Shown: piece after piece, positions 1-4,727 of the stretch
Position numbering within the stretch: the stretch's first letter is position 1
Layout: the number at the start of each line of letters is the position of its first letter
Assembly: GCA_002437305.1 (NCBI GenBank)
Contig: DJOW01000015.1
Coordinates: 1 to 5,113 of the forward strand
Length of the DNA: 5,113 nt
Direction of reading: 5' to 3'
From: Bacteroidales bacterium UBA6428
GTDB lineage: Bacteria; Bacteroidota; Bacteroidia; Bacteroidales; UBA932
Notes under the pieces: model-generated
Databases searched by the model: none
Told to the model about the DNA's origin: nothing
Seen by the model: only the letters and a program-made list of their open reading frames with translations
Position numbers and translations under genes: made by a program

Positions 1-129
1 CAGATAGATGACAGAGGGTATATGATTCCGTTCAGGAATGAGACCGGCAAGAAATTGGTGAAGGTCGGTGTGAACATTTCCTCCTCCACACGCTCACTGG
101 ACGATTGGCGTGTGGAATATGGTGCGTGA
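1..129 (+). CDS. C-terminal end of an AAA-ATPase-like / PD-(D/E)XK nuclease-domain protein (5' part outside window)
   Basis: Frame 1 is open from base 1 and ends at TGA 127-129, giving 42 residues. It contains GYMIPF, then KKLVKVGVNISSSTRSLDDW and a final RVEYGA. This is the typical ending of the large Bacteroidota family that joins an N-terminal AAA-ATPase-like domain (PF09820) to a C-terminal PD-(D/E)XK nuclease-like domain (PF08011). In that family a pattern of the type PF..(K/R).(L/I).K(V/I)G(V/I).FSS.TR...(D/E)W closes the protein. The ATPase motifs and nuclease core lie outside the window, so activity cannot be judged. These proteins are often multicopy, and their physiological role is not settled. 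The family call rests on recognition of this tail alone. The gene is followed by hairpins and a terminator, so it is probably the last gene of its transcript. Confidence 0.75.
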   Translation, partial: QIDDRGYMIPFRNETGKKLVKVGVNISSSTRSLDDWRVEYGA

Positions 130-200
130 CAGAGTCGGTTTCACGCACGAAAAGGCGTAAGTGATAGGACTCGTGCGTTGGAAAGGATAATCCGCGCACG
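122..200. repeat. four alternating inverted-repeat arms (mutually exclusive hairpins)
   Basis: Arm 1 is GTGCGTGA (122-129, including the stop codon of the upstream gene). Arm 2 is TCACGCACGA (141-150), arm 3 is TCGTGCGT (171-178), and arm 4 is CGCACG (195-200). Arm 1 can pair with arm 2 (8 bp, 11-nt loop), arm 2 with arm 3 (8 bp, 20-nt loop), and arm 3 with arm 4 (6 bp, 17-nt loop). Pairing of 2 with 3 excludes both 1:2 and 3:4. No T-run follows any of these hairpins, so they are not terminators themselves. They lie between the stop codon and the terminator. They could serve as a 3'-end stability element, or be a copy of a dispersed palindromic repeat. The pairings are seen directly; the role is unknown. 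Confidence 0.6.
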
Positions 201-210
201 GAATAATACA

Positions 211-254
211 GAAAGACCAGACACGCCAAAGAGACGGAGTGTCTGGCCTTTTTG
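211..254 (+). terminator. Rho-independent terminator, possibly bidirectional
   Basis: CCAGACAC (217-224) pairs perfectly with GTGTCTGG (239-246) across a 14-nt loop. After one A/C mismatch, AAAG (212-215) pairs with CTTT (248-251). The tail CCTTTTTG (247-254) supplies the U-run on the + strand, so it should end the transcript entering from the left. On the minus strand the same stem is followed by the poorer tract TCTTTCTG. It lies 17 bases past the stop of the convergent dxs-like gene and may also stop that transcript, less efficiently. Confidence 0.8.
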
Positions 255-270
255 TGTGAGAAGTTTTCCG

Positions 271-2034
271 TTATTCGCCTAAAGTCTTGAGCACATCCTC
301 TGTGATCTGCTCCGGGGTGAGGCGGTTGATTCTGAGCAGGTCGGCAACGTTGTAGCGGTCCTCGAAATGCTTGCGCTCGCCGCGGACGAGAACTTTCATC
401 CCGCTGTCACCGTAGAATCTGGCGACCTTCTCGCCCCATCCTCCGTCGATCTGGCCGTCCTCAAGGGTGATGACAAGATCGTGCTCGGCCTTGAGGGATT
501 CAAGGGTCTTCGTGTCAAGCGAGGTTATGATTCTCGGATTGATCAAGGTGGCGTTGATGCCTTGCTCTTTCAACGCGTCGCAGGCTTTTTCGCCAAGTTG
601 ATAGTAAGCTCCGAGGCCAAGAATGGCCACGCGGCTGCCTTTGTGGGCGACTTCGTACTTTGCGGCAGCCCAGTCAACACCTTCAGTCTTGACCTCCGGA
701 CGGGAAATCACCCCGTTCACCGGCACACGGATGGCCACCGGATGCTCCCTGTAGGCTACCGCCCAGTCCAGCATCGCGAAATATTCCTCACGGCATGTCG
801 GAGCCAGGTAGATGAGGTTAGGAATATTACAGAGAAGCGGGATGTCATAGAAACAAGTGTGGGTCACATCGTTCATTCCCTCGATTCCACCACCGAAGAC
901 AAGGATGAGAGCCGGGTTGTCATTTATGCAGAGATCCTGGGAAAGCTGGTCGTAGGTTCTCTGGATGAATGTGCTGAAAACTCCCCAGACCGGTTTGCCG
1001 CCACGTTTGGCAATTCCGGAAGCCATTGCGACCGCGGTCTCCTCGGCTATTCCCACGTCAACGAACTGTTTTCCGGCCTGTTCCCTGCGTTGTGGAGTGA
1101 ATCCGAACACTGCCGGAGTCGCGGAGGTGACGGCGACAAGTCCGGGGTTAGATGGCATCTTTGCCAGCAGGTATTTGGCCGTGAGGTCAGCGTAGTCCTC
1201 GGCATTGCTGTGGAACCTGTATTCACCGGTCTCAGCGTAGAAAGGAGCGGAGAAATGCCATTTTTCCTTGTTTTCCTCCGCATATTTCAAGCCCTTGCCT
1301 TTGAGCGTGTTGATGTGCACGACAACAGGCCTGTCGGTGTCCTTCACCTTTTTGAATGCATTGATTAGAGAGGCGACATTGTTGCCGTCCGCCACGTAGA
1401 GATATTCAAGCCCCATCGCTTTGAAGAGGTTGACCTCGGCCTTTCCGCCAGTCTCTCGGAGCAGCCTGAGGTTCTTGTAAAGTCCCCCGTGGTTCTCAGC
1501 GATTGACATCTGGTTGTCATTGACGATGATTATGAAGTTGCTGTTTAGCTCAGAACCAGCAAAGTCAAGACCTTCAAGGGCTTCGCCTCCGCTGAGCGAT
1601 CCATCGCCGATCACCGCGACGACATTTTCCTTTCCTCCCGTCAGGTCTCGTCCTTTGGCAAGTCCGCACGCGAGGCTGATGGAAGTGGAAGTGTGGCCGA
1701 TCACGAAATGATCGTGCTCGCTTTCAGTCGGCTCGCTGTAGCCGGACACATCATTGTAATGGTTCGGATCCATGAACGCCTCTTTCCTGCCGGTCAGAAT
1801 CTTGTGCGCGTAACTCTGATGAGAGACATCGAACACGATCTTGTCGACAGGGGAATTGAACACATAGTGCAGAGCCACAGTCGCTTCCACCATTCCGAGG
1901 TTCGGGCCGACGTGGCCTCCGTGATTGCTGACCTTCTCGATCAGATAGTGCCTGGTCTCATCCGCAAGAACGTTTAGTTCGTCAATGTTCAGCTTCTTGA
2001 TGTCGGCCGGGCCGTTGATTTTTTCCAAGTACAT
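271..2034 (-). CDS. dxs: 1-deoxy-D-xylulose-5-phosphate synthase-like ThDP enzyme (short, divergent form)
   Basis: Classical DXS condenses pyruvate with glyceraldehyde 3-phosphate in the cytoplasm. The product DXP feeds isoprenoids (MEP pathway), the thiamine thiazole ring and pyridoxal phosphate. Landmarks in order: HGGHVGPNLG (38-47); ALHYVFN (54-60); DVSHQSYAHKILTGR (69-83); GHTSTSIS (113-120); the ThDP/metal motif GDG (143-145) with NDN (172-174); WHFSAPF (259-265); the catalytic-Glu segment DVGIAEETAV (326-335, Glu331); FSTFIQRTYDQ (353-363); and a transketolase C-terminal domain from about 465. At 587 residues it is shorter than the usual 620-640, mainly because the loop after NDN is compact. 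By alignment from memory, Tyr392, Arg420 and Asp427 of E. coli DXS correspond here to Phe353, Gly381 and Asn388. His431 (here His392) and Arg478 (here Arg436) are kept, so acceptor use may differ. AAAGGA (2042-2047) lies 7 nt before the ATG and fixes the start. It is transcribed alone, divergently from the next gene. DXS-like family membership is near certain; true DXS activity is less so. Confidence 0.88.
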   Translation of the reverse strand: MYLEKINGPADIKKLNIDELNVLADETRHYLIEKVSNHGGHVGPNLGMVEATVALHYVFNSPVDKIVFDVSHQSYAHKILTGRKEAFMDPNHYNDVSGYSEPTESEHDHFVIGHTSTSISLACGLAKGRDLTGGKENVVAVIGDGSLSGGEALEGLDFAGSELNSNFIIIVNDNQMSIAENHGGLYKNLRLLRETGGKAEVNLFKAMGLEYLYVADGNNVASLINAFKKVKDTDRPVVVHINTLKGKGLKYAEENKEKWHFSAPFYAETGEYRFHSNAEDYADLTAKYLLAKMPSNPGLVAVTSATPAVFGFTPQRREQAGKQFVDVGIAEETAVAMASGIAKRGGKPVWGVFSTFIQRTYDQLSQDLCINDNPALILVFGGGIEGMNDVTHTCFYDIPLLCNIPNLIYLAPTCREEYFAMLDWAVAYREHPVAIRVPVNGVISRPEVKTEGVDWAAAKYEVAHKGSRVAILGLGAYYQLGEKACDALKEQGINATLINPRIITSLDTKTLESLKAEHDLVITLEDGQIDGGWGEKVARFYGDSGMKVLVRGERKHFEDRYNVADLLRINRLTPEQITEDVLKTLGE

Positions 2035-2098
2035 ATCAAATTCCTTTATTTGGCTTTTTGCGGCAATACTTTAGGACTGCCAAGCATGTTTCACGATG

Positions 2099-2130
2099 CA
2101 AAGTAAAGCAATTTTTTTGAATATGTTAAA
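2099..2130 (-). promoter_or_regulatory. candidate promoter of the dxs-like gene
   Basis: Read on the minus strand, TTTA (2130-2127) is followed after 20 nt by TTACTTTG (2106-2099). The Bacteroidota housekeeping consensus is TTTG, about 19-21 nt, then TAnnTTTG. The -7 element matches at five of its six fixed positions and the -33 element at three of four. Transcription would start near 2090-2094 and give a leader of about 60 nt before the ATG at 2034. This is motif matching only, and AT-rich DNA produces such matches by chance. Confidence 0.4.
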
Positions 2131-2197
2131 GGTCGCATCGGCTGCATGGATTTAAGGTAACATATTCCGTAATCCGGGTATATGCTCGTGTAGAAAT

Positions 2198-2237
2198 TAA
2201 AAATATTCTTAAATCACCTAAAAATATTAAGAGATAT
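2198..2237. repeat. 10-bp direct repeat at 21-bp period with overlapping dyad
   Basis: TAAAAATATT occurs at 2198-2207 and again at 2219-2228, a 21-bp offset equal to about two helical turns. Overlapping it, TCTTAA (2207-2212) is the inverse complement of TTAAGA (2227-2232), and flanking ATAT on both sides extends the dyad imperfectly. Phased A-tracts can bend DNA or bind a dimeric regulator. It lies about 70 bp upstream of the candidate promoter for the membrane-protein gene. The repeat is seen directly; regulatory meaning is inference and chance is possible in AT-rich DNA. Confidence 0.35.
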
Positions 2238-2276
2238 GATTTATATCTGTAACTAATTTCTTATGTGAAAAAATGG

Positions 2277-2306
2277 TTTGGATTGACATTTCAAACTTTT
2301 ATTTTG
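2277..2306 (+). promoter_or_regulatory. candidate promoter of the membrane-protein gene
   Basis: TTTG (2277-2280) is followed after 18 nt by TTATTTTG (2299-2306), a near match to the Bacteroidota TTTG / TAnnTTTG pattern with slightly short spacing. Initiation near 2312 would give a leader of about 80 nt that contains an unexplained GGAGGTGA (2318-2325). The match is imperfect and the assignment is tentative. Confidence 0.3.
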
Positions 2307-2391
2307 ACTCTGCCGTTGGAGGTGAAGTGGCTCTTGTATTTGACGGTACTATTCACTAATTTTGTGATTATGTACTAACATTGAAAACAAT

Positions 2392-2820
2392 ATGGCGACA
2401 TTGCATATCAAAAGTTCGTTGGAAATTATGCGGTTACTGAAAATCCTTATCGTTTGGATGCTATTCATCCCTGTGGCAATACTCAACGGTGGATTGCGGG
2501 AATATGTCTTGGTAAGGCTTATCGGAGAAAAAGCGGCATTGCCCGTAAGCGGAATATTGCTGAGCGTTTTCATATTTCTGATAACTTGGCTTGTGCTTCC
2601 CCGTTTGGTAAAAGACTGTAGCATGAAAGGCTGTCTGGCGACAGGCATTTGTTGGGCGTTATTGACCGCTGCCTTCGAGTTTGCCTTCGGAATTGCTGGA
2701 GGGAGTACTTTCACGGAACTCCTTGCCGCCTACAATCCATTGACGGGCAATCTGTGGGTGCTTGTACTGGTGACCACCCTGTTTTCACCAGTTCTATTGA
2801 AAGTCTTCAGGCGTATTTAG
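2392..2820 (+). CDS. uncharacterised four-helix integral membrane protein
   Basis: The 142-residue product is strongly hydrophobic. Likely membrane segments lie at about 15-32, 50-70, 80-100 and 119-136. Between the first two is the polar stretch NGGLREYVLVRLIGEK (32-47), and before the last is GGSTFTELLAAYNPLTGN (103-120). These polar stretches look like conserved loops. It resembles small hypothetical inner-membrane proteins I associate with gut bacteria, but I cannot attach a family name or function. The start is uncertain. ATG 2392 has only an A-rich upstream region. ATG 2428 (Met13, starting MRLLKILIVW) would put the first helix close to the N-terminus, and its GGAAA lies only 2 nt upstream. 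It is divergent from the dxs-like gene and has no clear terminator after its TAG, so it may read into the decayed region downstream. Confidence 0.75.
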   Translation: MATLHIKSSLEIMRLLKILIVWMLFIPVAILNGGLREYVLVRLIGEKAALPVSGILLSVFIFLITWLVLPRLVKDCSMKGCLATGICWALLTAAFEFAFGIAGGSTFTELLAAYNPLTGNLWVLVLVTTLFSPVLLKVFRRI

Positions 2821-2846
2821 AGGTTTTGGTCCAATATCCTGCTTGA

Positions 2847-3053
2847 CGTACGGAACAGAAGTACTCTCTTGACCCCGGGCGGGCTATAGATTTCATCAGT
2901 CGGTGTATGCTTTTCGTCACGGCCATGCAGGTCATGGCCGAAAATATCCAGGAAATTCTTGCATATTCATACATCATAGGTTTGTCCGGCAAATTGCCGT
3001 TTCGGTGGATGGAACGAGAGTTTTTGTTTGTCCTTTTGGATTTGCAAGGCTAA
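2847..3053 (+). pseudogene. start-less open frame, probable 3' remnant of an unrecognised gene
   Basis: After TGA at 2844-2846 the + frame is open for 68 codons to TAA 3051-3053. It reads through RTEQKYSLDPGRAIDFISRC, MQVMAENIQEILAYSYIIG and GKLPFRWMERE. Third positions are rich in C and G (ATC, GTC, ACG, GCC, CAG) and the predicted protein is helical, as expected for a real coding region. No start codon precedes ATG 2907, yet the coding look begins upstream of it, which points to a 5'-truncated gene rather than a 48-residue microprotein. The minus strand is also open here (61 codons, 2992-2807), but it has no ribosome site and runs back into the end of the membrane-protein gene. I prefer the + reading. 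I do not recognise the family. The promoter for the next pseudogene overlaps its 3' end. Confidence 0.4.
2920..2940. repeat. perfect 8-bp inverted repeat, 5-nt loop
   Basis: CGGCCATG (2920-2927) and CATGGCCG (2933-2940) form a perfect GC-rich hairpin with loop CAGGT. No T-run follows on either strand, so it does not look like an intrinsic terminator. It falls inside the open frame at 2847-3053, where it would encode part of TAMQVMAE. It may simply reflect the repeated ATG-GCC and GCC-ATG codons. Confidence 0.5.
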
Positions 3054-3066
3054 ATCTGTAAGTTTG
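3035..3066 (+). promoter_or_regulatory. perfect-consensus Bacteroidota promoter
   Basis: TTTG (3035-3038), a 20-nt spacer and TAAGTTTG (3059-3066) match the Bacteroidota consensus TTTG / TAnnTTTG exactly, with ideal spacing. Initiation would be about 5-8 nt further on, leaving a very short leader of roughly 10-13 nt before ATG 3085 and no room for a Shine-Dalgarno site. This is the best promoter match in the window, and it stands before a dead gene. Confidence 0.65.
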
Positions 3067-3084
3067 CGGTCAAGTACCTTAACA

Positions 3085-3510
3085 ATGGCGGAGAAGCGGA
3101 GCATATTCGCGGATCGGAATCCGTGGCACGGGTGGTGCTGTCGGTTCTGCTATGTCTATCGGCAGGACGAGATGTACGGGAGCGAGATCGCGAGCGACCT
3201 TGCGCGCAAGACGGTCGCTTTTAATCTGCCGGTCGAGAAGGTGAGTGTCAGCGGGGAGTCCGGAGTCGGGGCGCGACCGTGTGATTTCGACTGAATTCTG
3301 GATCTGCGTTCGCAATGCATCGCCAAGCAGGTTCCGTTCCGCTTCCATCAGACCGGTGCGTACTTCATCAAGGACGGTAGAATGTACCGCATCCCGCGTC
3401 GCTTCCAACTAAGCCAGGCCCACAAAGCTGGCATCGACTTCGGCATCAATGAATATTACGCCCCGGCAAAGCCCTGGAACCTCTGGACAGAGTCGGATTA
3501 CCGAAAATAA
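3085..3510 (+). pseudogene. decayed DUF5131-family (phage Gp37/Gp68-like) gene: internal deletions plus in-frame TGA
   Basis: One continuous frame runs from ATG 3085 to TAA 3508-3510 with a single internal TGA at 3292-3294. Before the TGA it reads NPWHGWCCRFCYVYRQDEMY, then LARKTVAFNLPVEK and VSVSGESGVGARPCDFD. After it come ILDLRSQCIAKQVPFRF, HQTGAYFIKDGRMYRIPRRF and LSQAHKAGID. Together these match both ends of the DUF5131 family, whose members are about 230-250 residues; only about 141 codons remain. The middle of the protein is missing at about 3238-3246, between LPVEK and VSVSGESG. The usual NPWHGC...GC..CYVY motif is also shortened by several residues. The TGA sits where the family usually has Trp (DW.LD.R), so a single TGG-to-TGA change explains it. 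The family's function is not established to my knowledge; a radical-SAM-like Cys motif has been suggested. Reading as one product would need both stop suppression and tolerance of the lost core. Confidence 0.8.
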
Positions 3511-3583
3511 TTTTTACTTTCTGACTTTTTCTGCGACTAATAGGTAGGTGCATGAAAATGCTCCGTTGATAATCCGGTAGAGA

Positions 3584-4078
3584 ATGGACGATTTTGAATA
3601 TATCTCCGAAAAGGTGAGGCCGAAGTTGCTGGCGGTGGTGCGGAAGTACCTCCGGGTGGCGGATGCATCCGAGGATGCGGAGGATATTGTCCAAGAGGCG
3701 CTTGTGGCTTTGTGGGGATTCGTCAGCAGGGGAATGGAGCCGAGAAATGTGGAGGCGTTGGCGGTGCGGATCGCGAAGAACATCTGCGTGGATCATTACC
3801 GGCGGCAAAGGCTTAGGATTCAGCCGATAGGGGATAGGGATTATCCCGGCGGCTCACTGGCTTCCGCGGCGACAGACAGGAATGACGATGCGGTGTTGAG
3901 ACGAAATCTGCTGAGCCATCTGACGGAAAGCCAGCGGGAATGCGTGATACTTCGCAACGAAGAGGAACTTTCGCTGGATGAAATCGCGGCTCGGACGGGA
4001 AAGCCCAAAAACAGCGTCAAAACCAACATCTCAGCGGCTCGCAGACGGATGCTGGAGGAACTTAAGAAAATGATCTGA
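3584..4078 (+). CDS. ECF-type RNA polymerase sigma factor
   Basis: The 164-residue product has the two-domain plan of a group 4 (ECF) sigma factor, which directs RNA polymerase to a dedicated set of promoters. Sigma region 2 spans about 12-76. It includes DAEDIVQEALVALW (31-44, the -10 melting/core-binding helix) and NVEALAVRIAKNICVDHYRR (55-74). After a short linker (77-103), region 4 spans about 104-160. It includes LTESQRECVILRNEEELSLD (113-132) and the helix-turn-helix LDEIAARTGKPKNSVKTNIS (131-150), which reads the -35 element. No extra C-terminal domain is present. The only in-frame upstream ATG (3554) is closed by TGA after five codons, so ATG 3584 is the start; the ribosome site is weak. 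The next gene begins at the base after the stop, as is common for a sigma factor and its controller. I found no convincing housekeeping promoter in 3511-3583, so autoregulation is possible but not shown. Confidence 0.93.
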   Translation: MDDFEYISEKVRPKLLAVVRKYLRVADASEDAEDIVQEALVALWGFVSRGMEPRNVEALAVRIAKNICVDHYRRQRLRIQPIGDRDYPGGSLASAATDRNDDAVLRRNLLSHLTESQRECVILRNEEELSLDEIAARTGKPKNSVKTNISAARRRMLEELKKMI

Positions 4079-4636
4079 ATGATGAATATAGAGGATAAGG
4101 AATATAGAAAAGCTTTGATCGAACGCTACTTGAATGCGGACACGACTCCTGATGTGGAGCGTTGCTTGAGGGCGTACTACGCTGAAGCCCCGGCAGTCGA
4201 TGATGACGAAAAAGCGTTTGCGCGGCTTATGAATATCTCGGCTCCGACTGCGGAGGTATATTCACAAACCAAGGCTGATGAATATGATAGGTTGTTCGGA
4301 AGTGATGAGTCCGCTTCGTTTGAGGCCAGGGTGGCCAAGAGACGAGGCGTCATATTCAAAAGTCTTTATGCCTTTGCCGCTTGCGCGGCCGCTGTTGCTT
4401 TGTTCTTGATTTTCAGGCCGAAGGCTCCGTCAACGGATTTCACTCCGCTGGAGATCGCACAGAGCATCAGCGCTCTGGCTGAGCTCAACTCTGAAGATGT
4501 CGAGAGTGTGGCGGCTAGGCCAACCGGCAGTGGTGTGATTGTCACGGTGGTCTTGAAGGATGGAACTCGCTGTGGCTTCAGGATGGCGCGTGACGGGGCG
4601 TCAGGGGAGATACATCTTCTGGCTATGAATGATTGA
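4079..4636 (+). CDS. single-pass membrane protein, putative anti-sigma factor of the upstream ECF sigma
   Basis: The 185 residues split into an acidic N-terminal part (1-93), one transmembrane helix (about 97-112, YAFAACAAAVALFLIF) preceded by basic KRR (87-89), and a C-terminal part (113-185). By the positive-inside rule the N-terminus is cytoplasmic and the C-terminus periplasmic, which is anti-sigma topology. The N-terminal ERYLNADTTPDVERCLRAYY (15-34) resembles the short helical segment that opens many Bacteroidota membrane proteins encoded next to ECF sigma factors. There is no HxxxCxxC zinc anti-sigma motif and no FecR domain that I can see. The periplasmic part ends in a small probable beta region (GVIVTVVLKDGTRCGFRM, 152-169). 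ATG 4079 directly follows the sigma stop (TGAATG), suggesting translational coupling; ATG 4082 is an equally possible start. The anti-sigma role is inferred from position and topology, not from a recognised domain. Confidence 0.8.
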   Translation: MMNIEDKEYRKALIERYLNADTTPDVERCLRAYYAEAPAVDDDEKAFARLMNISAPTAEVYSQTKADEYDRLFGSDESASFEARVAKRRGVIFKSLYAFAACAAAVALFLIFRPKAPSTDFTPLEIAQSISALAELNSEDVESVAARPTGSGVIVTVVLKDGTRCGFRMARDGASGEIHLLAMND

Positions 4637-4652
4637 CGATATTCAAGTTGCT

Positions 4653-4714
4653 TTTGACGATTATATTCCATAGAAAACTTTGCGAAGCGGTCTTTTTGCC
4701 GCTGATGCGGTCTT
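4653..4714 (+). promoter_or_regulatory. weak promoter candidate, small hairpin and direct repeat before the exported-protein gene
   Basis: TTTG (4653-4656), 18 nt, then AAACTTTG (4675-4682) is an imperfect Bacteroidota-type promoter. Downstream, AGCGG (4686-4690) and CCGCT (4699-4703) form a 5-bp hairpin with a T-rich loop. GCGGTCTT is repeated at 4687-4694 and 4707-4714, exactly 20 bp apart. No T-run follows the hairpin, so it is not a convincing terminator. The last gene may therefore be cotranscribed with the sigma operon or have its own promoter. The repeats could be a regulator site, but they are short enough to be chance. Confidence 0.25.
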
Positions 4715-4727
4715 GTTTAACCAATAA

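Larger units (their letters stand above)
2035..2391. other. divergent intergenic region, AT-rich
   Basis: These 357 bases separate the minus-strand dxs-like gene from the + strand membrane-protein gene. They hold the dxs ribosome site (2042-2047), a promoter candidate for each direction, a 10-bp direct repeat with dyad symmetry (2198-2237), and a 28-codon open frame (2273-2359) beginning ATG GTT TGG. That frame has no evident ribosome site. A purine-rich GGAGGTGA (2318-2325) falls inside it with no convincing gene start just downstream. The stretch 2140-2290 is clearly richer in A+T than either flanking gene. No tRNA or recognisable riboswitch was seen; in particular, I could not identify a thiamine (THI) box before the dxs-like gene. 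Confidence 0.6.

Noticed and set aside
32..229. 65-codon minus-strand frame
   Set aside because: It overlaps the recognisable + strand AAA-ATPase tail, the hairpin arms and the terminator, and its product looks like random translation.
367..1368. 333-codon open frame on the + strand
   Set aside because: It lies entirely antisense to the dxs-like gene, whose motifs are unmistakable. The + translation shows no recognisable domain and is a by-product of GC-rich third positions.
2920..2940. Hairpin as a terminator after the membrane-protein gene
   Set aside because: It has a strong stem but is followed by AAAATAT on + and TGACGAAAA on minus, so there is no U-run in either direction.
2807..2992. 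61-codon minus-strand frame opposite the 2847-3053 remnant
   Set aside because: No ribosome site or promoter was seen, and it overlaps the end of the membrane-protein gene. The + strand frame has the better coding character, though I cannot exclude the minus reading without a database search.
3028..3084. N-terminal extension of the DUF5131 remnant from ATG 3028
   Set aside because: The extension would be encoded by the promoter elements themselves (TTTG 3035, TAAGTTTG 3059), and family similarity starts after Met 3085.
3292..3294. TGA in the DUF5131 frame as a recoded (selenocysteine or tryptophan) codon
   Set aside because: The gene also lacks its core and part of its Cys motif, so decay explains the stop. 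I noted no selenocysteine insertion element, and other genes in the window use TGA as a normal stop.
3446..3808. 120-codon minus-strand frame across the sigma factor start
   Set aside because: It is antisense to the clear ECF sigma region 2 and has no domain-like content.
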